The notes under the pieces: model-generated
What the model was told of the DNA's origin: nothing
Database searches by the model: none
Seen by the model: only the letters and a program-made list of their open reading frames with translations
Source: an uncultured Flavobacteriaceae bacterium
GTDB taxonomy: Bacteria > Bacteroidota > Bacteroidia > Flavobacteriales > Flavobacteriaceae
Direction: 5' to 3'
Length of the DNA: 20,149 nucleotides
Assembly: GCA_913044085.1 (NCBI GenBank)
Contig: CAJWNW010000020.1
Coordinates: 1 to 20,149, forward strand
Part shown: positions 7,975 to 15,715 of the stretch, piece by piece
Layout: every line of letters starts with the position of its first letter
Position numbering within the stretch: the stretch's first letter is position 1
Translations under genes and position numbers: made by a program

Positions 7975-8964
7975 ATGTCTAAAACCGTTCTCATCACTGG
8001 CGCCGCAGGCTTTTTGGGCTCACACTTGTGTGATCGTTTTATTGCAGAAGGCTTTCAGGTGATAGGAATGGACAATTACATTACCGGAGATCAAGACAAT
8101 ATTCATCACCTTTTTGACCTTCCTAATTTTGAGTTTATCGAGCATGATGTCACCAACTATATAGACATTGTTAAACCCGTAGATTATATCTTACATTTTG
8201 CGTCTCCAGCAAGCCCCATAGATTATCTTAAAATCCCGATTCAAACACTAAAAGTGAGCTCCATAGGAACCCATAATTTGCTGGGTTTAGCTAAGGCAAA
8301 AAATGCACGTATTTTGATTGCCTCAACTTCTGAAGTCTATGGGGACCCCCTTCAACACCCCCAAAAAGAAGACTACTTTGGGAATGTGAGTGTTATTGGC
8401 CCTCGCGGGGTGTATGATGAGGCCAAGCGCTTCCAGGAAGCCCTTACCATGGCCTACCACCGATTTCACGGGCTTCAAACTCGGATCGCTAGAATATTTA
8501 ACACCTACGGACCGCGCATGCGCTTGAATGACGGCCGTGTCATTCCCGCTTTTATGGGGCAAGTTTTAAGAGGTGAAGACCTGACTGTTTTTGGCGACGG
8601 CAGTCAAACCCGTTCGTTTTGTTATGTGGACGATTTAATAGAGGGCATTTACCGACTGCTATTTAGTGACCACATTTTGCCTGTAAACCTTGGGAACCCA
8701 GATGAGGTTACGATTAAGACTTTTGCAAAGGAAATTATAGCATTGAGTGGTAGTGCTCACAAGATTAAACACCAGCCCTTACCTGAGGGCGACCCATTAA
8801 AGCGTCAACCCGACATAAGTTTGGCAAAAAAAATCTTAAATTGGAGTCCATTTATTCAAAGAACCGAGGGAATGTATAAAACATTTAATCATTTTAAAGG
8901 CGTCTCGAAAAGTAAATTATCTAAAGTTGAGCACAAAGACTTTAAAAAACACATTAAACTATAA
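7975..8964 (+). CDS. uxs: UDP-glucuronate decarboxylase-like SDR enzyme (UDP-xylose synthase)
   Basis: An extended short-chain dehydrogenase that should oxidise and decarboxylate UDP-glucuronate to UDP-xylose, with bound NAD, in the cytosol. The NAD site is TGAAGFLGSH (residues 8-17). LHFASPASPIDY follows near 73-84, the block characteristic of UXS proteins. Catalytic residues are Thr118-Ser119-Glu120 in TSEVYGDP and Tyr147/Lys151 in GPRGVYDEAKR. RIFNTYGPRM and the substrate-side FGDGSQTRSFCYVDDL complete the signature. UXS usually reads GPRSCYDEGKR; the small changes here are common in bacterial homologues. The last 25 residues form a Lys-rich tail beyond the normal domain. No UDP-glucose dehydrogenase, which makes the substrate, lies in the window. 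The stop is directly followed by the GTG start of wcaJ, so the two are coupled. Confidence 0.88.
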   Translation: MSKTVLITGAAGFLGSHLCDRFIAEGFQVIGMDNYITGDQDNIHHLFDLPNFEFIEHDVTNYIDIVKPVDYILHFASPASPIDYLKIPIQTLKVSSIGTHNLLGLAKAKNARILIASTSEVYGDPLQHPQKEDYFGNVSVIGPRGVYDEAKRFQEALTMAYHRFHGLQTRIARIFNTYGPRMRLNDGRVIPAFMGQVLRGEDLTVFGDGSQTRSFCYVDDLIEGIYRLLFSDHILPVNLGNPDEVTIKTFAKEIIALSGSAHKIKHQPLPEGDPLKRQPDISLAKKILNWSPFIQRTEGMYKTFNHFKGVSKSKLSKVEHKDFKKHIKL

Positions 8965-10320
8965 GTGAGCAATTTTAGACAAGGCCGTTATTCTTGGTTG
9001 ATTAAACCTATTTCTTACGCTGTGGACCTCAGTGTCATACAAATTATTTCATTAATTTATTTGCACCAAGCGCTTCGACTAAAGTTTGTTCTTATTATTT
9101 CCCTTGGCTGGATTGTGACAGCTTTGATTTCAAAATTTTATGAAGTATATCGCCACTCAAGTGTTGTAAGAGTATTTAATTTATTGGTCCGACAGGGCTT
9201 ATTTTTTTCTTTATTTATGTTTGCATATGTGGGGATTTTTCCTAACCCTCAAATCGACCCAAAACACACTCTTAAATACCTCATTATTTCTTTATTTTTC
9301 ATTGCGATTTTTAAGTACATCTTATTTTTCCTGCTCAAAAGATATCGTGCCTATTTCAAAGGGAATATTAGAAGAACAATTATTTTGGGGGTCAATAAAC
9401 AAGCGAAAGCTGTGGCAAAATTTTTCGATGACACCCCGGAAGCGGGCTTTATAAACACCAAACTAGTTCCTTTTAAAAAATCAACTTCCCATCAATTAAA
9501 TGCCCTTTTTGAATACATTAAGCATAACCGTGTAGACGAGATTTATTGTTCTCTTTCGGAGATTGGTTCAGCAGAAATCAAGGCAATTACAAAATTCGCT
9601 GATAATAATTTGAAAATTGTTAAATTTATACCCGAGCAAAACACAATTTTAAACAAAGAGCTCAAGCGTGATTTCTATGGTTTGGTGCCAGTCTTAGAGT
9701 TCCGGTCTATCCCATTAGACGACTCATTTAATTTGGCCCTGAAACGTATTTTTGATGTTATGTTCTCAGCGTTTGTTATTGTTTTTATAATGTCTTGGCT
9801 TACCCCTATTTTAGCTCTGCTTATCAAGATTGAGTCCCAGGGGCCTGTATTTTTCAAACAAAAAAGAAATGGCTATAACTACAAATCATTTAATTGTTTC
9901 AAATTCAGATCGATGATTATTAATAAAGAGGCGGACTTAATTCAAGTTAGAAAAGCCGATGACCGGGTCACAGGAGTTGGGAAGTTTATGCGTCAAACTA
10001 GTATTGATGAGCTTCCTCAATTTTTTAATGTTCTGATTGGAGACATGTCGGTGGTCGGACCCCGACCTCACATGTTATCACACACTGATATGTATGCCAA
10101 TAAAGTAGATAAATTTATGGTGCGGCACTTTGTAAAGCCCGGCATCACAGGATTGGCTCAAGTTAGTGGCTTTAGAGGCGAAGTGGAATCTGATTCGGAT
10201 ATTATTGGCCGCGTTAAGTTTGACATTTATTACGTTGAAAATTGGTCCGTATTATTAGATGTTAAAATTATAATTAAAACCATTATAAAAGCTGTCAAAG
10301 GCGATGAAAAAGCATATTAA
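8965..10320 (+). CDS. wcaJ: WcaJ-like undecaprenyl-phosphate glycosyl-1-phosphate transferase
   Basis: Polyisoprenyl-phosphate hexose-1-phosphate transferase that starts repeat-unit synthesis by placing a sugar-1-phosphate, usually glucose, on undecaprenyl phosphate. The N-terminal half has four membrane helices, then a CoA-binding-like Rossmann region (RRTIILGVNKQAKAVAKF, about 135-152). The C-terminal catalytic domain begins at LKRIFDVMFSAFVIVFI and contains GPVFFKQKRNGYN (293-305), FKFRSM, TSIDELPQFFNVLIGDMSV from residue 345 with the catalytic Asp-Glu pair, VVGPRPH, and PGITGLAQVSGFRGE from 392. At 451 residues it is full length. The start is GTG at 8965, immediately after the upstream TAA; no ATG competes nearby. 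purD follows 3 nt later. The glucose specificity is inferred from the family. Confidence 0.93.
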   Translation: MSNFRQGRYSWLIKPISYAVDLSVIQIISLIYLHQALRLKFVLIISLGWIVTALISKFYEVYRHSSVVRVFNLLVRQGLFFSLFMFAYVGIFPNPQIDPKHTLKYLIISLFFIAIFKYILFFLLKRYRAYFKGNIRRTIILGVNKQAKAVAKFFDDTPEAGFINTKLVPFKKSTSHQLNALFEYIKHNRVDEIYCSLSEIGSAEIKAITKFADNNLKIVKFIPEQNTILNKELKRDFYGLVPVLEFRSIPLDDSFNLALKRIFDVMFSAFVIVFIMSWLTPILALLIKIESQGPVFFKQKRNGYNYKSFNCFKFRSMIINKEADLIQVRKADDRVTGVGKFMRQTSIDELPQFFNVLIGDMSVVGPRPHMLSHTDMYANKVDKFMVRHFVKPGITGLAQVSGFRGEVESDSDIIGRVKFDIYYVENWSVLLDVKIIIKTIIKAVKGDEKAY

Positions 10321-10323
10321 TTT

Positions 10324-11595
10324 ATGAATGTACTAGTCTTAGGGTCTGGTGGACGAGAGCACACATTTGCATGGAAAATTGCAAACAGCCCGCTTTGTGG
10401 TAGCTTATTTGTTGCTCCAGGAAATTCGGGTACAGCGGGGATTGCCACAAATTTAGAAATAGGGGTTAACGATTTCCAAAGCATCAAAAAAGCAGTTTTA
10501 AAGCACAACATTCAAATGGTAATTGTCGGCCCAGAAGACCCTTTGGTCAGAGGTATTCACGATTTTTTTTTAAATGACGCAACCCTGAAAAACACAGCAG
10601 TTATTGGCCCTCAGAAAGCTGCGGCTCAGCTCGAGGGGAGTAAAGAATTTGCCAAAGAATTTTTATTCAGACACCAAATTCCAACGGCAGCTTATCAAAG
10701 TTTTACAGCCCAGGAAATTGAAAAAGGATATGCCTTCTTAGAAACGCTTTCGCCTCCTTACGTACTAAAAGCAGATGGCCTCGCGGCTGGCAAGGGCGTA
10801 CTTATAATAAAAGACCTTAATGAAGCCAAAACAGAATTAAAACAGATGCTCCTAGACTCAAAATTTGGAGCAGCAAGCGCTAAAGTGGTTATCGAAGAAT
10901 TTTTAGACGGTATTGAACTCAGTTGTTTTGTTTTAACTGACGGGGAAAATTATAAAATACTCCCAACAGCCAAAGACTATAAGCGCATTGGAGAGGGCGA
11001 TACAGGGTTAAATACAGGCGGAATGGGTGCTATATCACCAGTTCCTTTTGTTAGTGAAACTCTAATTGCAAAAATTGAATCGCGCATCGTTGCACCTACA
11101 ATTAAAGGTCTTAAAATTGACCAATTGCCTTACAAAGGATTTGTGTTTATTGGTTTAATTGTGGTAAATAATGAGCCCATGGTCATTGAGTACAATGTTC
11201 GTATGGGGGATCCAGAAACCGAGGCTGTTCTTCCACGCGTCAATACAGATTTGATGGAAATATTTGTCGCCATCAAAGACCAAAACTTAAATCAAATTGA
11301 CATTGAAATAAGCCCTAAAACTGCAACCACTGTCGTACTTGTCTCCGGAGGATACCCAGGGTCCTATCAAATTGGGCATCCAATTAAAGGGCTTGAGTCT
11401 GTTAAGAATGCATTAGTGTTTCATGCGGGCACTAAGAATGATGGTGATAAGATTGTGACATCAGGTGGCCGTGTCGCGGCAGTTACCGCTTTTGGCAATG
11501 ACTACAAGACGGCACTTTTAAAATCGTATCAAGCCATTTCAAAAATTACTTTTCAAAGCATGAACTACAGAAGAGACTTGGGATTTGATCTATAA
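10324..11595 (+). CDS. purD: Phosphoribosylamine-glycine ligase (GAR synthetase)
   Basis: Second step of de novo purine synthesis: joins glycine to 5-phosphoribosylamine using ATP, giving glycinamide ribonucleotide in the cytosol. All domains are present in 423 residues. The N-terminal domain starts VLVLGSGGREHTFAWKIA and has VGPEDPLVRGI near 63-73. The ATP-grasp part has YVLKADGLAAGKGV (146-159), GDTGLNTGGMGAISPVP from 225 and EYNVRMGDPETEAVLPR from 289 with the metal ligands. The C-terminal domain has VVLVSGGYPGSY. A run of nine T bases (10563-10571) lies in the coding region. The ATG is 3 nt after the wcaJ stop, so it is probably read from the polysaccharide transcript or from the promoter ahead of uxs. 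Its last six bases overlap the end of the convergent gene. Confidence 0.96.
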   Translation: MNVLVLGSGGREHTFAWKIANSPLCGSLFVAPGNSGTAGIATNLEIGVNDFQSIKKAVLKHNIQMVIVGPEDPLVRGIHDFFLNDATLKNTAVIGPQKAAAQLEGSKEFAKEFLFRHQIPTAAYQSFTAQEIEKGYAFLETLSPPYVLKADGLAAGKGVLIIKDLNEAKTELKQMLLDSKFGAASAKVVIEEFLDGIELSCFVLTDGENYKILPTAKDYKRIGEGDTGLNTGGMGAISPVPFVSETLIAKIESRIVAPTIKGLKIDQLPYKGFVFIGLIVVNNEPMVIEYNVRMGDPETEAVLPRVNTDLMEIFVAIKDQNLNQIDIEISPKTATTVVLVSGGYPGSYQIGHPIKGLESVKNALVFHAGTKNDGDKIVTSGGRVAAVTAFGNDYKTALLKSYQAISKITFQSMNYRRDLGFDL

Positions 11596-11817
11596 ATAAG
11601 AATGAGAGCTGATGCTCTTGTCTTCCTCACCATTGTCATTAAAAGTTTTAAGTTGCAACATCCAGTAAGTAAAACAAACGATAAGGATGACTAGAAAAAT
11701 CCAGGTGACAAAGTTTGCAATCCACCAGTTTTCTAGCTCGATTTCTCTGAGCACATTAAAAGGAACAAACAAAACGGATTCAAATAAATCTTGAATAGCA
11801 ATAAAAAAATCTTTCAT
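11590..11817 (-). CDS. DUF6341 family small membrane protein
   Basis: A 75-residue protein that I recognise as the DUF6341 family, known only from Bacteroidota and of unknown function. It begins MKDFFIAIQDLFESVLFVPFN, an amphipathic N-terminal segment, followed by ELENWWIANFVTWIF and a single membrane helix at about residues 30-53, then a short polar, acidic and Ser-rich tail. It lies on the strand opposite purD with overlapping ends (11590-11595), and is divergent from the DUF6427 gene. The pair of small conserved genes next to purD is a familiar flavobacterial arrangement. A TATATTTG -7 box with a TTG -33 box lies upstream. Too small for family detection by eye to be certain, but the ORF is real by composition and context. 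Confidence 0.8.
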   Translation of the reverse strand: MKDFFIAIQDLFESVLFVPFNVLREIELENWWIANFVTWIFLVILIVCFTYWMLQLKTFNDNGEEDKSISSHSYL

Positions 11818-11857
11818 AGATTAAAATTTTTCAAAGACACTGTTTTAAAGAAGAGAT

Positions 11858-11880
11858 TTATATTTACTTTGCAAATATAA
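11858..11880. repeat. 8-bp inverted repeat between divergent genes
   Basis: TTATATTT (11858-11865) and AAATATAA (11873-11880) are perfect inverted copies separated by ACTTTGC. The repeat covers the -7 positions of both divergent promoters. It may be an operator or simply the outcome of two facing AT-rich -7 boxes. Confidence 0.6.
11864..11871 (+). promoter_or_regulatory. Weak -7 box for the DUF6427 gene
   Basis: TTACTTTG differs from TAnnTTTG at one fixed position and has no TTG at the -33 distance. A start near 11878 would leave a leader of about 15 nt before the ATG at 11893. Confidence 0.25.
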
Positions 11881-11902
11881 TCAACTCTAGAAATGATTAC
11901 AA
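11872..11902 (-). promoter_or_regulatory. Promoter for the DUF6341 gene
   Basis: On the minus strand TATATTTG (complement of 11872-11879) is an exact -7 box and TTG (complement of 11900-11902) lies 20 nt upstream of it, close to the Bacteroidota -33/-7 spacing. The predicted leader to the ATG at 11817 is about 48 nt. The -33 element falls inside the first codons of the divergent gene. Confidence 0.5.
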
Positions 11903-12840
11903 GAAATTTCAGAATATCTAAGCCGTATCACTACATTCTTTTTTTTATTGGCCTGATTTGTATTTTTCTCTTTCAGCGGCTAAAAAATCAACGCGGCACT
12001 CAATCGTTTGATTTTGTCATCGAGAGCGTAACTTTTTTATTTTTTTTAGCTTCTATGTTTTTGGTTGTTTTCATCATAACAAAAAATAAACTAACTCAAA
12101 AAAATAGCTTTGCAGCACTTTATTTTTTCATTTTAATTTCCTTAATTCCTCAAACCTTGTCGGATTATAAAATTATTATAGCTAATGGATTTATACTTCT
12201 CAGTTACAGAAGAATATTCAGCCTCGAAACTAAACTAAACATGAAAAAAAAATATTTTGATGCAGCGCTTTGGTTGAGCATTGCTACTCTTTTTCACGCG
12301 TGCTCTGTTCTCTATTTTATTCCATTACTGGCAACAATTATTTTAAGGCCTAATGACTGGTTTAAACACTTGTTGGTACTTATTTTCGGAGCTGGTTCGG
12401 CTGGACTTTCAGTCTATTTATTCGCGACTGTTTTTGGGATGAAACCTTCATTTTTTATGTTTTATTCACCAAAGTTCAACTTTGCCGCTTTATCTAGCAT
12501 TCCTCAAATGATGAAAGTTTCACTTGGAGTTATATCCGTGATGACTATAGGCTCTTTTCTTAGCTTATTTCCCCAATTGATTCTTAAAAAAAGTAAAAAA
12601 AGAATCAATTTTATTATTTTATTTTTAATGCTGTTTATGGGTCTTATCACACCTTTTCTAGCAGTCAACATGTTTGCAGAAAACACACTTTTTTTGATTT
12701 TCCCCTTAGCAGTTATCCTGGCAATTTCTACACACCGTCAAAGACTTTCTTGGCTGTCAGATTTATTTTTGATAGTTCTCCTTTCTTTAGTATTGCTAAA
12801 CTTAGGGCTTAATATTGAAAATCAGATATCGCTTTACTGA
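11893..12840 (+). CDS. DUF6427 family multi-pass membrane protein
   Basis: A 315-residue membrane protein recognised by position and make-up as the DUF6427 family of Bacteroidota, function unknown. About eight helices alternate with short polar loops. The LLSYRRIFSLETKLNMKKKYFDAALWLSIATLFH segment near residues 97-131 (interrupted here by a basic MKKK loop) and the RLKNQRG loop near 31-37 are the most recognisable hydrophilic parts. It looks like a polytopic protein without any transporter or enzyme motif. It is divergent from the DUF6341 gene and precedes the DUF4254 gene, with its own box ahead of that gene. A run of nine A bases (12244-12252) lies in the reading frame. A weak similarity in layout to O-antigen polymerase-like proteins is possible but unproven. 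Confidence 0.78.
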   Translation: MITRNFRISKPYHYILFFIGLICIFLFQRLKNQRGTQSFDFVIESVTFLFFLASMFLVVFIITKNKLTQKNSFAALYFFILISLIPQTLSDYKIIIANGFILLSYRRIFSLETKLNMKKKYFDAALWLSIATLFHACSVLYFIPLLATIILRPNDWFKHLLVLIFGAGSAGLSVYLFATVFGMKPSFFMFYSPKFNFAALSSIPQMMKVSLGVISVMTIGSFLSLFPQLILKKSKKRINFIILFLMLFMGLITPFLAVNMFAENTLFLIFPLAVILAISTHRQRLSWLSDLFLIVLLSLVLLNLGLNIENQISLY

Positions 12841-12850
12841 AGAATTGCAT

Positions 12851-12858
12851 TATATTTG
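12851..12858 (+). promoter_or_regulatory. -7 box ahead of the DUF4254 gene
   Basis: TATATTTG is an exact match to TAnnTTTG, 15 nt before the ATG at 12874, in a 33-nt gap. No TTG is seen at -33, which falls near the end of the upstream gene. Plausible start for a DUF4254-GT9 transcript with a very short leader. Confidence 0.42.
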
Positions 12859-12873
12859 TATTAAAACAATATT

Positions 12874-13482
12874 ATGTTTACTCAAAAAGCAAACAAAATT
12901 TTTCAAGACGCTATTTCTACATATAAAGTATTGAACGACGTTGAGCAGCCTTTTGTCAATAAATATGATAAAAACGCAGATTTAATTTCTCATTTGCTTT
13001 TCAGGAAATGTTGGATTGATACAGTTCAATGGGCCTATGAGGACATTATCCGCGACCCTAATATTGACCCAGTAGCGGCATTAAGACTCAAGCGTAAAAT
13101 TGATGCCTCCAATCAGGACAGAACCGATACAGTCGAGTACATAGACAGTTATTTTCTAAATTTTTATAAAGAAGTGACTCCAAAAGTAGACGCTAGCATT
13201 AATTCTGAGAGCCCTGCTTGGGCAATTGACCGCCTTTCCATTTTAGCGCTAAAAATTTATCACATGCAATTGGAGACGGTAAGAGAGGATGCCACAATGG
13301 CACACAAATCTACGTGCCAAAAGAAATTAGAAATATTACTTGATCAGCGAACAGATTTATCGACAGCGATTGACACCCTTTTAAACGATATTTCAATCGG
13401 TCACAAATACATGAAAGTTTACAAACAAATGAAAATGTATAATGATGATGAATTAAACCCCGTCCTACGAGGGAATAAATAA
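12874..13482 (+). CDS. DUF4254 domain protein
   Basis: A 202-residue soluble, helix-rich protein of the DUF4254 family, which has no known function. It opens MFTQKANKIFQDAISTYK, followed by LISHLLFRKCWIDTVQWAYEDIIRDP (near 37-62, a family hallmark rich in Trp and acidic residues) and a later SIDRLSILALKIYH-type block at about 122-135 (here AIDRLSILALKIYHM). No signal peptide or membrane helix. It ends with TAA at 13480-13482, and the next gene starts 9 nt on in the same frame. Genes of this family often sit beside GT9 heptosyltransferase-like genes in Bacteroidota, which suggests a role tied to cell-envelope glycan synthesis; that link is inference from context. Confidence 0.85.
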   Translation: MFTQKANKIFQDAISTYKVLNDVEQPFVNKYDKNADLISHLLFRKCWIDTVQWAYEDIIRDPNIDPVAALRLKRKIDASNQDRTDTVEYIDSYFLNFYKEVTPKVDASINSESPAWAIDRLSILALKIYHMQLETVREDATMAHKSTCQKKLEILLDQRTDLSTAIDTLLNDISIGHKYMKVYKQMKMYNDDELNPVLRGNK

Positions 13483-13491
13483 CACAACCTC

Positions 13492-14511
13492 TTGCCAACT
13501 TCTTTGAAACACATATTGCTTATAAGGTTTTCATCTTTGGGGGATGTGGCCATGACCGTTCCTGTTGTTACCGCCTTTTCACAAGCCAATCCTCGCTACA
13601 AGGTATCGATTCTCACACAAAAAAAATTTACACCCCTTTTTCACCACCTCAACAAAGCTTCAGTTATTGGGGTTGATTTTAAAACAGACTACAAAGGGCT
13701 TTACGGACTCTTTAAACTTGCTAAAAAAATTAAAGGTTTAAGGGTAGATTTCGTCGCCGATATGCACAATGTCCTGAGAACTAAAATTTTAAGATTTTTA
13801 TTACCCAATATTCCTTTCTCTACACTTAATAAAGGGCGCTTTGAGAAAAGACAACTTATAAAAGGGGCTGCTTTTAAACCTCTCAAAACAGTTGTTGAGC
13901 GCTATGCAGATGTTTTTCGTGCTTTGGGACTTGAGCTGTCTTTGAGCAAACCCCACTTCCCACAGCCTTTACCGCTAACCAAAGCATTAAAAATTCATTT
14001 GAAAGGATGTAAAAAGCCTTATATTGGCATCGCTCCTTTCGCAGCTTATCCCTCTAAGATGTATCCAATACATAAAATGAAAGAGGTTATTTCAACACTC
14101 TCAAACACTTACAGCGTTTTATTATTTGGTGGGGGTGCATATGAAACAAAAATCATTGAGGCTATTGCGCGCCAGTATCCTAGCGTGAAATCTGTCGCTG
14201 GCACCTATACGATGCAAGAGGAGTTGACACTTATGTCTCATTTAAAAGTCATGTTGGCAATGGATTCTGGTAACGCCCATATGGCTGCTATGATGGGAGT
14301 TAATGTGATTACTTTATGGGGGGTTACACACCCCTATGCAGGCTTTGCACCCTTTAATCAGCCATTAGAAAACTGTGTGCTATCTGACCGCTATAAATAT
14401 CCCAAAATCCCAACTTCTATTTATGGGAATAGGCACCCAAAAAGCTACGAGAATGCAATGGCTACAATTTCAGTTGAGGAAGTTTTATCGGCGGTAAAAA
14501 AGGCGATTTAG
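13492..14511 (+). CDS. GT9 family glycosyltransferase (heptosyltransferase-like)
   Basis: A GT9 glycosyltransferase related to ADP-heptose:LPS heptosyltransferases; in Bacteroidota the donor may differ. The N-terminal nucleotide-fold loop HILLIRFSSLGDVAMTVPV carries the conserved Arg and Gly-Asp of the family. In the C-terminal domain GIAPFAAYPSKMYP (about 180-193), LLFGGG near 216, and DSGNAHMAAMMG from residue 258 followed by TLWGVTHPYAGFAPF form the donor site. No ATG is available: TTG at 13492 gives 339 residues, whereas TTG at 13504 gives MKHILLIRFSSLGD, which looks like most family members and may be the true start. It acts at the inner face of the cytoplasmic membrane on lipid A-core or similar. 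Its last four bases overlap the end of the convergent reductase gene. Confidence 0.88.
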   Translation: MPTSLKHILLIRFSSLGDVAMTVPVVTAFSQANPRYKVSILTQKKFTPLFHHLNKASVIGVDFKTDYKGLYGLFKLAKKIKGLRVDFVADMHNVLRTKILRFLLPNIPFSTLNKGRFEKRQLIKGAAFKPLKTVVERYADVFRALGLELSLSKPHFPQPLPLTKALKIHLKGCKKPYIGIAPFAAYPSKMYPIHKMKEVISTLSNTYSVLLFGGGAYETKIIEAIARQYPSVKSVAGTYTMQEELTLMSHLKVMLAMDSGNAHMAAMMGVNVITLWGVTHPYAGFAPFNQPLENCVLSDRYKYPKIPTSIYGNRHPKSYENAMATISVEEVLSAVKKAI

Positions 14512-15563
14512 ATGTCGTCGAAATCTATGTGAATTGTAGCGGATGTAGGAACAGCTTGACAACTTAACACCAGCCCTTCTGCAACCTCACTATCTGTTAG
14601 AACACTGTTTTGTCGCATGACAGCAGCTCCTTTTGTGATTCTGCAGATACAACTGCTACAAACACCCCCTTGGCAGGAGTAAGGTACTTCCAAATCTTTT
14701 GCCAATGCCGCTTCCAGAATCGTGGCATCGTTGTCCATTGATATCACCTCCTTTTCATCATCAAATAAAATGGTTGCTTCAATTGTACCACTGCTATTTG
14801 CGATGGTTTTCGTCTTGATAGATTCAGAGGCAGTAAAAAGTTCAAATAAAATACTACTTTCAGGGACATTGTGACTTATTAAAACATCTTTTACGTTATG
14901 AATCATGCCCTCTGGTCCACAGAGATAGTAGATGGCCGGTTTTTGACCATCAAGAACTGTATTGATTGCATTGCGTGTGTATGCCTTATCAATGCGGCCA
15001 TATTCTGCTCCAGCTTCGTGGCTGTTACTAAAAACAAACTGTAATTTAAGACGGTCCTCGTAAGCCGACTGAAGTTCTAAAAGCGCTTGATAAAAAATGG
15101 TTTTTTCTGGAGATTTGTTCCCATAAATTAGAACACATTTTTGATCTTTGGATTCTTCTAAAACCGCTCTAACAATACTCATAATGGGAGTGATGCCGCT
15201 GCCTGCTGCAAAAGCGACAATTGTTTTTGACAGATTTTTTGTTGGATTGTATGTAAAACGTCCCTTGGGAGTAGCAACTCTAATAATATCCCCCTTTTTG
15301 AGCGTTTGGTTGGCAAAAGTTGAAAATAACCCTTTTTCAATTTCTTTTATTGTGACGGTTAAATCCCCGCTTTCAGGACTTGCGCTGATTGAGTAGTCTC
15401 TGCGCACGGTATCTCCATTAATTTCAGCCTCTAGGGTTAGGTATTGCCCAGCAAAAAAATTATAAGCCTTTTTCAAGTCTTGTGTAATTTCAAAGCATAG
15501 GCTTACAGCTCGAGGCGTTTCTCTAGTGATGTTTTTTATTTCTAAGGAATTAAATGTCCCCAT
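14508..15563 (-). CDS. PaaE-like flavin / 2Fe-2S oxidoreductase
   Basis: A three-domain electron-transfer protein of 351 residues that moves electrons from NAD(P)H through FAD to a plant-type 2Fe-2S cluster and on to a partner oxygenase or other acceptor. FAD domain: RRDYSISAS with Arg55, Tyr57 and Ser58. NAD(P) domain: AAGSGITPIMSI at 119-130 and YLCGPEGMI at 213-221. C-terminal ferredoxin domain: ligands Cys297, Cys302, Cys305 and Cys335 in the C-x4-C-x2-C-x29-C pattern. The order is that of PaaE, the phenylacetyl-CoA epoxidase reductase, but no other paa genes are nearby, so it may serve a different monooxygenase or desaturase; the symbol is left empty. Convergent with GT9, divergent from porW. 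Cytosolic, with no signal peptide. Confidence 0.9.
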   Translation of the reverse strand: MGTFNSLEIKNITRETPRAVSLCFEITQDLKKAYNFFAGQYLTLEAEINGDTVRRDYSISASPESGDLTVTIKEIEKGLFSTFANQTLKKGDIIRVATPKGRFTYNPTKNLSKTIVAFAAGSGITPIMSIVRAVLEESKDQKCVLIYGNKSPEKTIFYQALLELQSAYEDRLKLQFVFSNSHEAGAEYGRIDKAYTRNAINTVLDGQKPAIYYLCGPEGMIHNVKDVLISHNVPESSILFELFTASESIKTKTIANSSGTIEATILFDDEKEVISMDNDATILEAALAKDLEVPYSCQGGVCSSCICRITKGAAVMRQNSVLTDSEVAEGLVLSCQAVPTSATIHIDFDDI

Positions 15564-15577
15564 AGCCGTTGTTTAAG

Positions 15578-15585
15578 CAAAAATA
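15578..15585 (-). promoter_or_regulatory. -7 box for the PaaE-like gene
   Basis: On the minus strand TATTTTTG fits TAnnTTTG and lies 14 nt before the ATG at 15563. A second near-match, CATCTTTG, is the complement of 15587-15594. Neither has a TTG at the -33 distance. Confidence 0.33.
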
Positions 15586-15715
15586 ACAAAGATGCGCCTT
15601 ATGGAGTTGTTAAGAGACCGCTAAATTTTTATATAACAATCGAATTCTTTATTATTTAAAAGCCGGTAAAATGGGTTAAAACATTAGATTTATTCAAAAA
15701 GATGAGTATTTTTAC

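Noticed and set aside
10563..10571. Nine-T run in purD (and nine-A run at 12244-12252 in the DUF6427 gene) as a phase-variation switch
   Set aside because: Both genes are intact, purD is housekeeping, and runs of this length are common in AT-rich DNA.
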